64,000 nt of DNA from Gnetum montanum (lineage: Eukaryota; Streptophyta; Gnetopsida; Gnetales; Gnetaceae): NCBI GenBank assembly GCA_015680685.1, contig MNCI01007621.1, positions 1,154,801-1,218,800 of the forward strand, given 5' to 3'. Below are positions 34,686 to 45,335 of the stretch, in pieces; positions within the stretch are counted from its first letter, which is position 1; each line of letters opens with the position of its first letter. Position numbers and translations under genes: made by a program. The notes beneath the pieces were generated by a model. That model was not told the origin of the DNA and searched no databases. It saw only the letters and a program-made list of their open reading frames with translations.

Positions 34686-37600
34686 TCATCCACTAGTATT
34701 AGGAGGGGGCTGATGCCTGAACTCCTCTATGTCATCAGCTCCTATCCCACTAGGGCCAGCCTCATCATCACCACGTCCCTATCACAAAAAGACAACAAAA
34801 CAATAAAATAATTAAGCACAAAAATACTAAGGAAAATGACGATGACTAAAGGCAATAAAACGATATTAGACTAAAACACTCACAGGTGGGGAAGGCTTGA
34901 GATTAGCTTACAGGCACCATAAAATCTCTTCTTCGGGAACGTACACCCAGTCTTTCTCAAGTCTGAGGTCGATGTTGGCCAAGATTTTACCCTTGTCCAC
35001 TGAAGACTAACAAGGATGCTCAAGAGAAAACATGCTTGTTGAAGCTTCACCAAAGGCAGTGGTAATGGATCTCTTAGGAGATTCTTCCACTTCTGTACAC
35101 TCAACAAACTTCTCATAAGAAGAGTGCAAGCCTAACCCCTCCATGAACATCTCCAACTGGCGACGTTCAACTAATTCTTCTTTCAACCACTTTTTGTATT
35201 AGTGCTTATGATCTTTCTAATCCTGGCCCTACTTACATACCTTGGATGAAAAAGACTTCCAGTCATGGCACTTCCTATTCAACAAATCCATCTGGGCCCT
35301 CTGTTCAGCCAAATCCCGAATCACCCACACTTTGTTATTCAAGCTTGCCCAATAACATGTATAGGTGATCTCGAATGTGCACCAAGTACTATCACCTACC
35401 AATCTAGCAAAGGCAAAATCATAACGGGCTTGCAAGTCATTCCTCTCCTCTATCACCTTCACCAAATTTTCCTTCAATGATTGGATTTCAAGCCATAACT
35501 ATTCAATTGAGCGCCTGCAGGTCTAGAGAGACTTGGCATTTGGGACAACACAACCCAAAACTACATCATAAATACTTCTTGGAATATGCTCAATATCTTT
35601 GGGCAATTCCGAGAGACCATCAATATGGTAGCCTTGGAAGGACTCCATTGAAGCTTCGCACCTACAAGTACAAACATTACATATATGAGCCAACAAGAGA
35701 TATCCAATAGATGCAAAAATACAATGAACCCAGGTGCTTAGTATAAAGTACATACCTAATTCAGGATGAGCCTATTGTAGACGAGCAACAACATCATTAA
35801 CAATGTCAGTAACAAAGTCTACCTTATTGGGCATCTCATGCCATGGCCTCAATGGATCGACGGATGTTGAATCTATATGGGAAGGTACCTCAACTAAGGC
35901 TCTAACTCTGACCCATCCACCTGAGATACATGTACTTCAGGCACACCAGCATCCATGTCTGACGTTAGGAAAAATCATGATAATCAAAACCATGTACAAA
36001 GCTAAGAAGTACAAAATATGGATCAAATTAACAAAATGTACTAGGCAGCCCTTTGCTAGTCAGCTCAGGCGGATCACCAAGGTGTAGAGACCCATCAAAG
36101 AAACTGTCAAAAACACCTTTCTCCTCACTTGAATGCCTAAGGGCATCCAAATGCTTAGCAAGCATTGCTCCCATGGTATCTGTTTCATCCTCTTCCTGTA
36201 AGACAGGAATCGCCTTAACTGCTTCTTCCCTTGTTTACTCCTCTTCATCACACCCAATGATAACTATTTTCGACTCACCCATTGGAGCTAATTCTCCCCT
36301 TTCCCTCTTGGGGGTACACTCTGTCAACACCAACAAATCTAAAGTTAGCATGGCATAATAGATATGCATATTTAAGTAAGTAAATAAATTAAAAGGAGAT
36401 AAAAACACTTAAAACAAAAAAATTTACTTACATGTTCTTGGCAAGATGAATCGAATCTTCTTTGCCCTTGGCGGTCTCACCTCCATGACAGGTGCTCTCG
36501 AACGCTCAGCCCTTTTCACCTTAGCCCTGGCTTTCCCAAAAGTCTCCTGAATCAAGCACTTGGCTCTCCTAGTAGTTATGTGTAGTGTAGGTGGTTACAA
36601 CCCCAAGCTATTACGCGAATGGTAGGAATGACTGACTGCACCCCCTGTTGTGATGAAGACTGATTCTTCGATGCACTCGGGTGGATCTTGAGATCTAGTG
36701 GTGTTAAATAGATGAAGGATCCAGGGGTGAGACAATTGTGAATGATCTCTTAACACATAATGGTTATCTCCATAGACCACTAGGAACTCAGCGAACCTAC
36801 GGAGATAGCCTGCAAAAAATGCAAAAGTGAAGTGGGACTACGCATTTACATTATAGCGTAATCTGATAATCTCCCCATGGAAGCCCAAAACCAGGAACTG
36901 TGCCCAGTTATAATGCATACCAGTCTCTAGGATCGAGCGCATGATATGTGCGGGCTCACCTCAAGAGTTCTCACTTAAGAAAGAAACTTGGGAAATGCGT
37001 GTGCTCTAAACAATGGGTACAACAAATTCACTTCTGTCACTTTAGTGTCCACTTGCATAGGAAAGCCCTTGGAACCCCGTGACACACCCAGCCATTCCTG
37101 AAGGTCCTTAATCATGCGGCCTTCTCTGTTCACCTTGTCCATAGCCACTTTGACACTATCTTCCGGTACACCAAAGAGATCTCAAAAGAATTCGGCAGTC
37201 AGATGGAATACAACCTTAACCCCCCAGACTCGCATGCTAAAATAAGTAACATCACTGTTGAAAGAATCAACAATGGAAACCATTTCAGTCATGGGAACAT
37301 TAGGAGTCATGGCACTAAATAGATCCATCAAACCAACATCGGTAAGGCAAGTGATGACATGTTGAAGTGCCTTTGTATGCAACCACAATTGCGAATCTTC
37401 CATCTCCTCGTACTTCATGAATAGGGTACCCTCAGTATGCCTAGACACGATGGTAACCCCACCAGGGGTAATATCCGCTATAAAAACATGTTAAACAAAA
37501 GATCAACATCATGATAAACAATGGGGTAGCAAAGATAAAAACAAAGCTTAGAACACAATCATTTATCATTAGCAAATGGATCAGGCACACTTGGAACTGA

Positions 37601-39144
37601 ATCAATCACTTGAGGGAAAGTGGGTCCATTGCGAGACCAATCTTCATGTAGCCACCCATGAGCTTCACAACATTCAAAGGCCCTAGAAAAATTCTTATAA
37701 TAATGGGCCATAGCACCCTTGGTTTGAGCCAACATGACACCATGAAGAGTGGGGCCCACCATGAAAGCCTCTAAGGTTGTACGCATTAAGTCAAGTCCAT
37801 CATCATTTCTACGCATTCCATGCTCATCAAAATGGGGCCTACCAAGAAAAAGATAATCAAACATAAATAACAGTATAACACCAAAACAAAAAAAAATAAA
37901 GATAAATCAAAAAGAGCTTACCTATCTACCCTATACACTGTTCCAAGTGAATTTTGGAATAATGTATGTACACGGAAAGCTAGAAAAAGGGTGTTACTGA
38001 TGTTGTAGTGGCTACAAGATGGTAACTCCCAAACACGAGTTAGAGGATGGGTAGATCGAGGACCTTCGGTAGGACCTCCATCAACTTTAAGTAGTCCCTC
38101 GTCCACATCAATGATGAAGGCCAATATGTCATGGGATGAGCCAGGCAGTATGGTCTCAACAACACTACGAGCCAACTGTTCACTTAAATGAGACTAGATG
38201 ACCACGCTAAAACCCTGTAGGATAAACAATAGAAATTCACTAGAGCCCGAAAAAAAACATAACCCTGGAGATCCAATCTCCATGTCATGATGAGGTGTGT
38301 TAGGCTCCAAGGGGCCAAACCATGACAACACACCCATGAGTTCCATCACCAAAAGAAAGGGTTTAAGTCCCCTGCACACAGCTAGAAATTAAAGTAAGTG
38401 AACATAAAAACACATAAAACCCATTCGTACTGGCATCAAGATGATACACTGGCACCATACTTTAGTCCTAGAATCATGACTTAAAACTGATACCAACCCA
38501 CACTTAACATACACATACTACACACTCGTCCTGGCGTCAAGACGATAAACTGACACCATACTCTAGTCCTAGAATCATAACTTAAAACTGATACCACGTC
38601 GCATAATAATACTTAAACACATTACGTTGACATTAGACATTAGACCATAGAAACAGGAAACTTATTTGGAAAAATCATCTTTTACTAACATGCCCATGGT
38701 CATGCTAAAAATTTGATCATGCTACCAGCTTGGTCACATTGCCAGTTTGGTCACGCTGCCACTTTGGACACGCTAAACCCTTAGACACGTTGCTAACTTA
38801 CACACGCTAAAAAATTAGGCACGCTGACCACAAAACACATGTTGAAGGCAGTTTACGCTAAGAATTCACCATAAGATAAACCATGTTTCTTGCACAAGCT
38901 GCCCTAGGATGCACACGCTGCATACACACATGCTACCCTCGAATGCTCACGTTGCTCTCACGAAACAGCAATAAAAATAAACAAAAAAAATGTGAAGAAC
39001 AGGAGTGTACCTGCACAAGGACCCTGCCCATGATGAGATCCTAGGCTGAGGAAGGTGTTGGAGCATCTCCTCACTCTCCTCCATGAACACCAGCATTTCC
39101 TCCTTCTTTCCTTTGCCTCTCTCCTGCCTACCTTTGCCCTTCAT
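34686..39144 (-). pseudogene. Antisense multi-exon gene inside Element 4 (unknown protein)
   Basis: Ten exons are inferred on the minus strand: 39144-39011, 38371-37922, 37838-37591, 37477-36850, 36809-36432, 36320-36042, 35958-35756, 35661-35241, 35189-34884, 34778-34686. Donors include CAG|GTACAC, ATAG|GTAAGC, ACAT|GTAAGT, CCAAG|GTATGT and CCT|GTGAGT; acceptors are T-rich runs ending in AG (not exon 9). Exons 1-2, 2-3, 8-9 and 9-10 join in phase. The start is KGKGRQERGKGKKEE; the last exon ends FRHQPPPNTSG-stop. Exon 4 has the words GLMDLFSAMTP and LFGVPEDS; exon 8 is coiled-coil-like with EERNDLQARYDF. About eight stops and two or three frame shifts mark it as decayed here. I do not recognise the protein. 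It faces against gag-pol. Some Tat elements such as Grande carry an antisense ORF, but after integrase. Middle exon edges (3-7) are less certain. Confidence 0.72.
38420..38596 (+). repeat. Four 38-bp repeat units in intron 1 of the antisense gene
   Basis: Units at 38420-38457, 38458-38495, 38521-38558 and 38559-38596. Each is exactly 38 bp and ends in TGATACCA, GGCACCA or GACACCA. They match the array at 43590-43930, as in CTCGTCCTGGCGTCAAGACG here and CTCGTCCTGGCATCATGACG there. Confidence 0.88.
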
Positions 39145-39396
39145 CCTGCCTTGGATGCTAACGCTGTTGTAGGCACGTTGCCCTGCACCCTACCAATGGT
39201 CACACTGCCCTGCACAGTAGTCACATTACCCTGATGCCGACTCTACACTAGACACTACCTGGTAGTCATGCTGACGCTGCACCCTAGTGGTCACACTATC
39301 CACTACTCCATGCTCACGTTGTTCACCGCTTTTCAAATGTTGAAATTCTAAAAATGGCCTCCACCTTAACCCTGTTTGACCCCTTTTAAACCCCCC
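39145..39396 (-). promoter_or_regulatory. Possible promoter region of the antisense gene
   Basis: Upstream of the antisense start. It contains repeated words of the type GGTCACACTG and AGTCACATTA (39207-39300), resembling the inverted-repeat motif in the U3 of Element 4. No clear TATA box is visible before the gap. The promoter role is inferred. Confidence 0.3.
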
Positions 39397-39769
39397 NNNN
39401 NNNNNNNNNNNNNNNNNNNNNNNNNNNNNNNNNNNNNNNNNNNNNNNNNNNNNNNNNNNNNNNNNNNNNNNNNNNNNNNNNNNNNNNNNNNNNNNNNNNN
39501 NNNNNNNNNNNNNNNNNNNNNNNNNNNNNNNNNNNNNNNNNNNNNNNNNNNNNNNNNNNNNNNNNNNNNNNNNNNNNNNNNNNNNNNNNNNNNNNNNNNN
39601 NNNNNNNNNNNNNNNNNNNNNNNNNNNNNNNNNNNNNNNNNNNNNNNNNNNNNNNNNNNNNNNNNNNNNNNNNNNNNNNNNNNNNNNNNNNNNNNNNNNN
39701 NNNNNNNNNNNNNNNNNNNNNNNNNNNNNNNNNNNNNNNNNNNNNNNNNNNNNNNNNNNNNNNNNNNNN
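39397..39769. other. Assembly gap
   Basis: 373 N, inside Element 4 upstream of RT. Confidence 0.99.
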
Positions 39770-40160
39770 AAATTATGTAAACAAAAAAATAAAAATAATG
39801 TATATTTTTTTTAAATTTAAATACAAAAAGAAATCTTCAAAAAAAAACAAATCCAAAAATCACCAAACAAAATCATAATCCTTGTATATACTTGGAATAT
39901 GACTGGCAGAGGGCCCGGTACAGCCTTAAACTGCCACGCCCCGCCCGGTATGGCCTTAAACTGCCAAACGTCCGTGTATGACAATAAACTATTCATTGCA
40001 TGTCTTAGTTACATTAAGACGTAGAAATTAATTTTACGAGAAATAGCAACTCACCCTTGCTCGCATGGCTCCCCGTTTAATTAGCAGGGGCAAAAACATG
40101 GATAGCAAGCACCTCTTCTCACCGTTGTCTATCAATGGATCACATGGGGCCATTTAACGA
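39770..40160 (+). other. Spacer before RT of Element 4
   Basis: AT-rich, then GCCTTAAACTGCCA twice (about 39922-39965) and GACAATAAACTATT (39980), diverged members of the TAAACT-type repeat also seen at 34200 and 43930. No gene visible. Confidence 0.5.
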
Positions 40161-42218
40161 GAAATCAATCTAGAATCCATTGATCTAGACTCATCATCAA
40201 CTTATGACAATTTTGTGGCATCAACACAAGAGATACTTGATTGCTTTAAGGGAATGACAAAAACTCTGGACTTAGAGGCCGACAACATCACTGAAGATCC
40301 CCTCACCGAAGTCCCCATTACTATGTCCAATGGCAAAGTTAAAATATTAAAACTAAGTACTCTATTAAATCTGCAACTAGCTTGTGACATAGCTCAAGTG
40401 CTGAAAGACAACATGAAAGCATTTGCTTGGTCCTATACTGATATGCCAGGACTAGACCCTCGAATAGTCCAGCATAACATCATCCTTGATCCAAAACTCA
40501 AACCAATGAAACAAAAAGCGTGAAAGGTTAAACCTGAGGTAGCGCTAGCAATTCATAATGAAATCACAAAGCTTTACCAAGCCAATTTCATCTAAGCCAT
40601 TGACTACGCCGATTGGGTGTCCAACATGGTTGTAGTCCCAAAGAAGAACAGGAGCAATTGCCTATGCATTGACTTCCGTAACCTCAACATAGCAACCATA
40701 AAAGATGACTTCCCGCTACCCGGTATCGATCAACTTGTCGATTCAACTACTGGGCATGCATTGTTGTCCTTTATGGACAGATTCTCGAGATACAACCAGA
40801 TTAGGATCAACCCAAAACATCAACTCAGGACAACCTTCATGACACCATGGGGCACATTCTATTATACAATGATGTCATTTTTTCTAAAAAATTTTGGTGC
40901 TACATATCAACGAGCGATGACATACATCTTTAGTGATTATATGCTTAATTCGCTCAATGATTATGTAGACGACATCACGGTCAAGTCAAAAACAACTGAG
41001 CAACATGTCAACAATCTAGACTTGGTACTTAAATGTTGTCTCAAGTATGAGCTTTGACTTAACCTAAAGAAATGTGTCTTTGGAGTCAAAACAGGAAAAA
41101 TGCTTGGATTCATAGTATCTGAAATAGGGATACGAGTAGATCCCGATAAGGCTGAGGCAATAACAAATTTGAAACCACCTACCAACCTTATCGAACTACG
41201 CAGTCTACAAGGTAGATTACAATTTATTAGGCGCATCATTGAAAAACTGATAGACAAGTTGAAACCCATGCAGAATTTATTGCACAAAAATGTCCATTTT
41301 CAATGGACTCAACAATGCCAGGAAGCCTTTGAGAGCATCAAAATGGTATTAGCTCAACTACCGAAAGTTTATCCCCCATAGAACAATAAACCTTTCTACA
41401 TCTACCTTGCGACATCAGATTCATCTATCGCGTCTATGCTTTGTCAAAAATGAGAAGATGGAACCAAAATCCCTGTCTACTACCTAAGTCATGCCTTAGT
41501 GGCCTACGAACAGAGATACAATGATGTGGATAGGTCATGTCTAGCCCTTATCTTTTCCTTGAAGAAGTGGCGAAATTATCTCTTCAGTAACCAAGTCAAC
41601 ATTATTTGTAAAGACAATGTGCTCAGAGCTATCACCAATAACATTTATGAATCAAGAAAGATAGCTAGATGGAAGGTGATGATTGCTGAGTTTGACCTAC
41701 GCTACATAGCTCAATCTTCCACAAAGGGTCAAGCAATAGTCAATCAAATGACCGCCTCACCAACGCAAGACCAAGCAATAATCAACCCTAAGTTTCCTGA
41801 TGAGAACGTGAATACCATACACACCGTGCCTGAAAACTACGATGCAATCTTATACTTTGATGGAGCATCAACCTCCCAAGGAGAAAGTGCTACAGCCATT
41901 ATAACTTATCCCTCTGGAGAGATTCGACCCTTTGCCTATCAACTAAACTTCCCTTGTACCAACAACATGGTAGAGTATGAAGGTCTTCTTAGAGGTCTTA
42001 GGGTAGCACTAGCTTCAGGAATCACATGGCTCGTGGTTCGAGGTGACTCACAGCTGGTAATCAATCAGGTCACGAATGTTTTTGCATGCCAAGCTTCACA
42101 TTTACAACTGTACTGTGACTTAACTAAACACTTGTTGAAACAGTTAACAAAAATAGACATGCAACATGTTCCCAAAAATGAAAATACCATTGCAGATGCA
42201 CTTACAACACAACCTTAA
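40161..42218 (+). pseudogene. Reverse transcriptase, RNase H and second (archaeal-type) RNase H of Element 4
   Basis: One frame from about 40161 to 42218 with stops near 40521, 40596, 41056, 41379 and 41451. RT: WVSNMVVVPKKN, FMDRFSRYNQIRI (first Asp, about 40774), TPWGTFYYTMMSF, and the active-site YVDD (about 40963). The first RNase H is degenerate (IYLATSDSSIASML, YNDVDRSCLALIF). The second has all four acidic residues: YFDGASTSQG (41854), MVEYEGLLRGL, RGDSQLVINQV and NTIADAL. That second domain defines the Tat lineage. RT-RH makes the cDNA; the extra RNase H is thought to supply the active nuclease. Stops inactivate this copy. Confidence 0.93.
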
Positions 42219-43576
42219 ACATGACACCCAACATGTTTCATGCATTGCCTAGTTCCATAATGAAATATGCCAAACCCATAACTGACACTCCCGATGACAT
42301 ACCTATAGCATCTGTTAGTACCACACATGCAGTAGAGTGGTATGATAACATAAAAGAGTACCTTCTACGTGGTGAACCACCATAACATCTAACGAATGCT
42401 CAAAGGGACATGGTGCGAAAACTTTCTCGACAATATGCATTAATAGGAGACACGTTATGTCGTAGATCCTATGAAAGCATTTTGTTAGTGTGCGTTAGTA
42501 GCATCAATGGTCACACAATCGTGGAGCAAGTTCATGAAGGATTTTGCAGAGGACACATAGCACCTAAGGCAATGGCAACAAAAATTAGACGTTTAAGCTA
42601 TTATTGGCCATACATGGAGTACGATTGTTTCTCCAAGGTCAAAACATGCAACATCTATTAGAAGCATGGTAATTTAATACATGTGCCACCTAGTGAGTTG
42701 CATACAGCACAACTCACGTGGCCTTTCCAGAAATGAGGGTTAGACATCATCGGATTGATAACTCCCCCATCTTCAGCAGGACATAACTTCATCGTCATCG
42801 CAACTGAATACTTTACAAAATGGGTAGAAGCTATCCCCCTTAGGAAGACCACATCTAAACAAGTGTGCAATTTTATACTTGAAAACATTGTAACCCGTTT
42901 TGGTGTCCCAATGACCATAATCACTGATAACAGGCCACAGTTTAGCAGTGTCGAAACCAAAAACTTCTGTGACAGCCTAGGCATCAAACACTCATTCTCG
43001 TCACCATACTACCCACAAAGCAATGGTCAAGCAGAGTCCATGAATAAAACTATCATCATGGTGCTCAAGAAAATGCTTCATCGAAACAAAAGAAGATGGC
43101 ATGAACAGCTAGTTTATGCGCTATGGGCATATCGAACGACGCATCGAACATCCACAGGTAAAACACCCTATAGTCTTGTTTATGGATCAGAAGCTATTTT
43201 ACCTTTGGAGTTGCAGGTACCCTTCTTGCAGATCACTCTCTCTAGACTCCTCGATGAAGGTCAAAACAATGAATTGCGCATTGTTGACCTTGACTCGATG
43301 GAGGAGGAACGTACACGCACGCTGGATCAAATCGAGTGGTACCAAAAGCAACAACAATGGTGACATCAACACGACATACACAAGCGTCCAATCAAAGAAG
43401 GTGACCTTGTCCTCAAGACAGTCTGTGAACACTCAGACAAATTCTCAGCCAACTGGGAAGGGTCTTACTTGGTCACTAAGGCATACGACAATGGGACATT
43501 CAAACTGGCTTATATGAACAGCAATGAGTTTGCTAATCCAACAAATCACATGTACCTCAAACTGTATTATGTCTGA
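42219..43576 (+). pseudogene. Integrase of Element 4
   Basis: A one-base frame shift near 42218 separates it from RNase H. From 42410 the frame contains HEGFCRGHIAPKAMATKI (zinc-binding region, decayed His/Cys), GLDIIGLI (first Asp, about 42739), ITDNRPQFSS (second Asp, about 42920) and SPYYPQSNGQAESMNKTI (Glu, about 43003-43050), so the DDE triad is present. The C-terminal part includes EGDLVLKTV and ends at 43576 just before the 38-bp array. Stops occur near 42384, 42660, 42735 and 43361. Confidence 0.92.
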
Positions 43577-43589
43577 AAAATGTAAGATA

Positions 43590-43930
43590 CAGACTCATCC
43601 TGGCATCATGACGATAAACTGATACCACAGACTCGTCTTGGCATCATGACGGTAAACTGATACCACAGACTCATCCTGGCATCATGATGGTAAAATGATA
43701 CCACAGAATTGTCCTGGCATCATGATGGTAAACTGATACCACAAACTCGTCCTGGAATCATGACGGTAAACTAATACCACAGACTCGTCCTGGCATCATG
43801 ATGGTAAACTGATACCATAGACTCGTCCTAGCATCATGACGGTAAACTGATACCATAGACTCGTCCTGGCATCATGACGGTAAACTAATACCATAGAACG
43901 TCCTGGAGTTATGATGATAAACTAACACCA
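43590..43930 (+). repeat. Tandem array of a 38-bp unit (9 copies)
   Basis: Eight units of exactly 38 bp and one of 37 bp, consensus CAGACTCGTCCTGGCATCAT followed by GACGGTAAACTGATACCA. It lies directly after the integrase stop, before the 3' LTR. Tandem repeats in this position are known in Tat-lineage elements and can seed satellite DNA (established knowledge). Confidence 0.95.
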
Positions 43931-44140
43931 CAGAGCTCCATCTGGTATGACATTAAACTACCACATTTTTGTCTTCCAGAGTTCGCTAAGACTATAAACT
44001 AGCTTGCCTCTTCACAGTTCGCCACAACTATAAACTAGCATTGCACCATCCGCTACGACGCTAAACTAGCAACGTCCAAAGGGTTATGACGTAAAACTAA
44101 TCCATGAAAGCCCACTAAGACTATAAACTGGCAACATCAT
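43931..44140 (+). repeat. Diverged TAAACT-type repeats after the 38-bp array
   Basis: About six irregular units of 30-40 bp, each with a (A/T)TAAACTA(G/C) core (ATTAAACTACCA, TATAAACTAGC, GCTAAACTAGC). They look like older relatives of the 38-bp unit and recur at 34200-34400 and 39910-40000. Confidence 0.65.
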
Positions 44141-44770
44141 CACTGGCCCATTGATCTATTGCTGCAATTAGTGACTTGTCTTTATCTACAAGTTGCTGCA
44201 TGAATCACCACGTGGACTTTGATGACACTGATGCTGCTCGTTTTGTTTACCTGAAGTTTAACACAGTGCCTCCATCTTATTGGCTGTATTCATGTTTAAA
44301 GTGTTTTAGACTAACTCACTTGTGGTTTTCTTTTCCTCTTGGAGTTGTGTTTTGTAGGATGACACTCTGAGGTGTTTGCACATGGATGCACTTCATCATA
44401 GTGACAAGGTACCACATTGTTCCCGATGCACACAACCAGGTTAATCAATCCGCTCATGAGTACATTCCTAGTTCCCAATGCATACCTTATTCTCCAACAT
44501 GTCCTCCCTTTCCTACTCAGTTACACCTCTTGGATACATCCCATTCACCCCAACACTTGAACCACATTATTGCATACTGTGACTCCCCCAAGCAGTTACA
44601 ACCCACAAGACAGCATAGCACATGATACAACTACAAGCACACGAGCACGAGTACAACACTAAAAAAAATCAAAGAGAAAAATACATCATAAGGCCATTGG
44701 CTCTTTCCATACAAACCCCAGGTGAGAAGGTAGCTATCTTGAAAGAAAACACTTGTGTCTCAAGCAATCA
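44141..44770 (+). other. Non-coding 3' region of Element 4
   Basis: No conserved coding sequence. Short frames here have no recognisable domain. Confidence 0.5.
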
Positions 44771-44776
44771 TGTCAC

Positions 44777-44985
44777 ACCACATCATCACGTGGCTTTGGC
44801 TGTTAACAACGGGTCCCCTCTGCCACTCCCAAGGATCCTGTTTCTCCAAAAAATGCACCACCTCATCGTGTGGCTTTGGCTGTTGACAACGGGTCCCCTC
44901 TGACACTCCCAAGGGTCCTGTTTCTCCAAAGAACGCACCACCTCATTGTGTGGCTTTGGCTATTGACAACAGGTTCTCTTAAACA
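44777..44985 (+). repeat. Tandem repeat with an 80-bp unit
   Basis: TGGCTTTGGC recurs at 44791, 44871 and 44951, exactly 80 bp apart, with ACAACGGGTCCCCTCTG after the first two. The third unit is diverged. Confidence 0.88.
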
Positions 44986-45318
44986 TGATACAAAAGCCTC
45001 GTTCCTCCAAAGGATGCACTTCCCATGCCTTGATCCCAAGTCTGCTAAATACTGGCTATCGACAAGGACCAACATGACTTGTTCACAAGAGCATTCCTCT
45101 CCCACAGTTAAACAAAATAATCCCTCGATCAATCCTCGATCCCATAGTTACAACTTGCTTCTCGTGCATCTCAAAACTTCATTTCTTGATCCAATGTACT
45201 TCTAAACATGATGTGATGACATCCGGCCAGGTGCCCGACAGACAGTGCTTCATGCCAAGTTGCTCATGGTGTTTTGTACTTCTTTGTCAATGCCTCTCGA
45301 GTGGATTCCTCCAGGCAT

Positions 45319-45335
45319 CAACAAAGAGGGACCAA
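45319..45335 (+). promoter_or_regulatory. Polypurine tract of Element 4
   Basis: CAACAAAGAGGGACCAA directly precedes TGAAAACACC, the first bases of the 3' LTR. It would prime plus-strand DNA synthesis. Confidence 0.8.

Noticed and set aside
38194-38230. An extra intron within exon 2 of the antisense gene, suggested by TTTATCCTACAG
   Set aside because: The reading frame is the same on both sides with a single TAG between, and no suitable donor gives a normal intron length; a nonsense change is simpler.
43116-43517. 133-codon frame overlapping integrase
   Set aside because: Out of frame with the integrase DDE and C-terminal motifs; a shadow.
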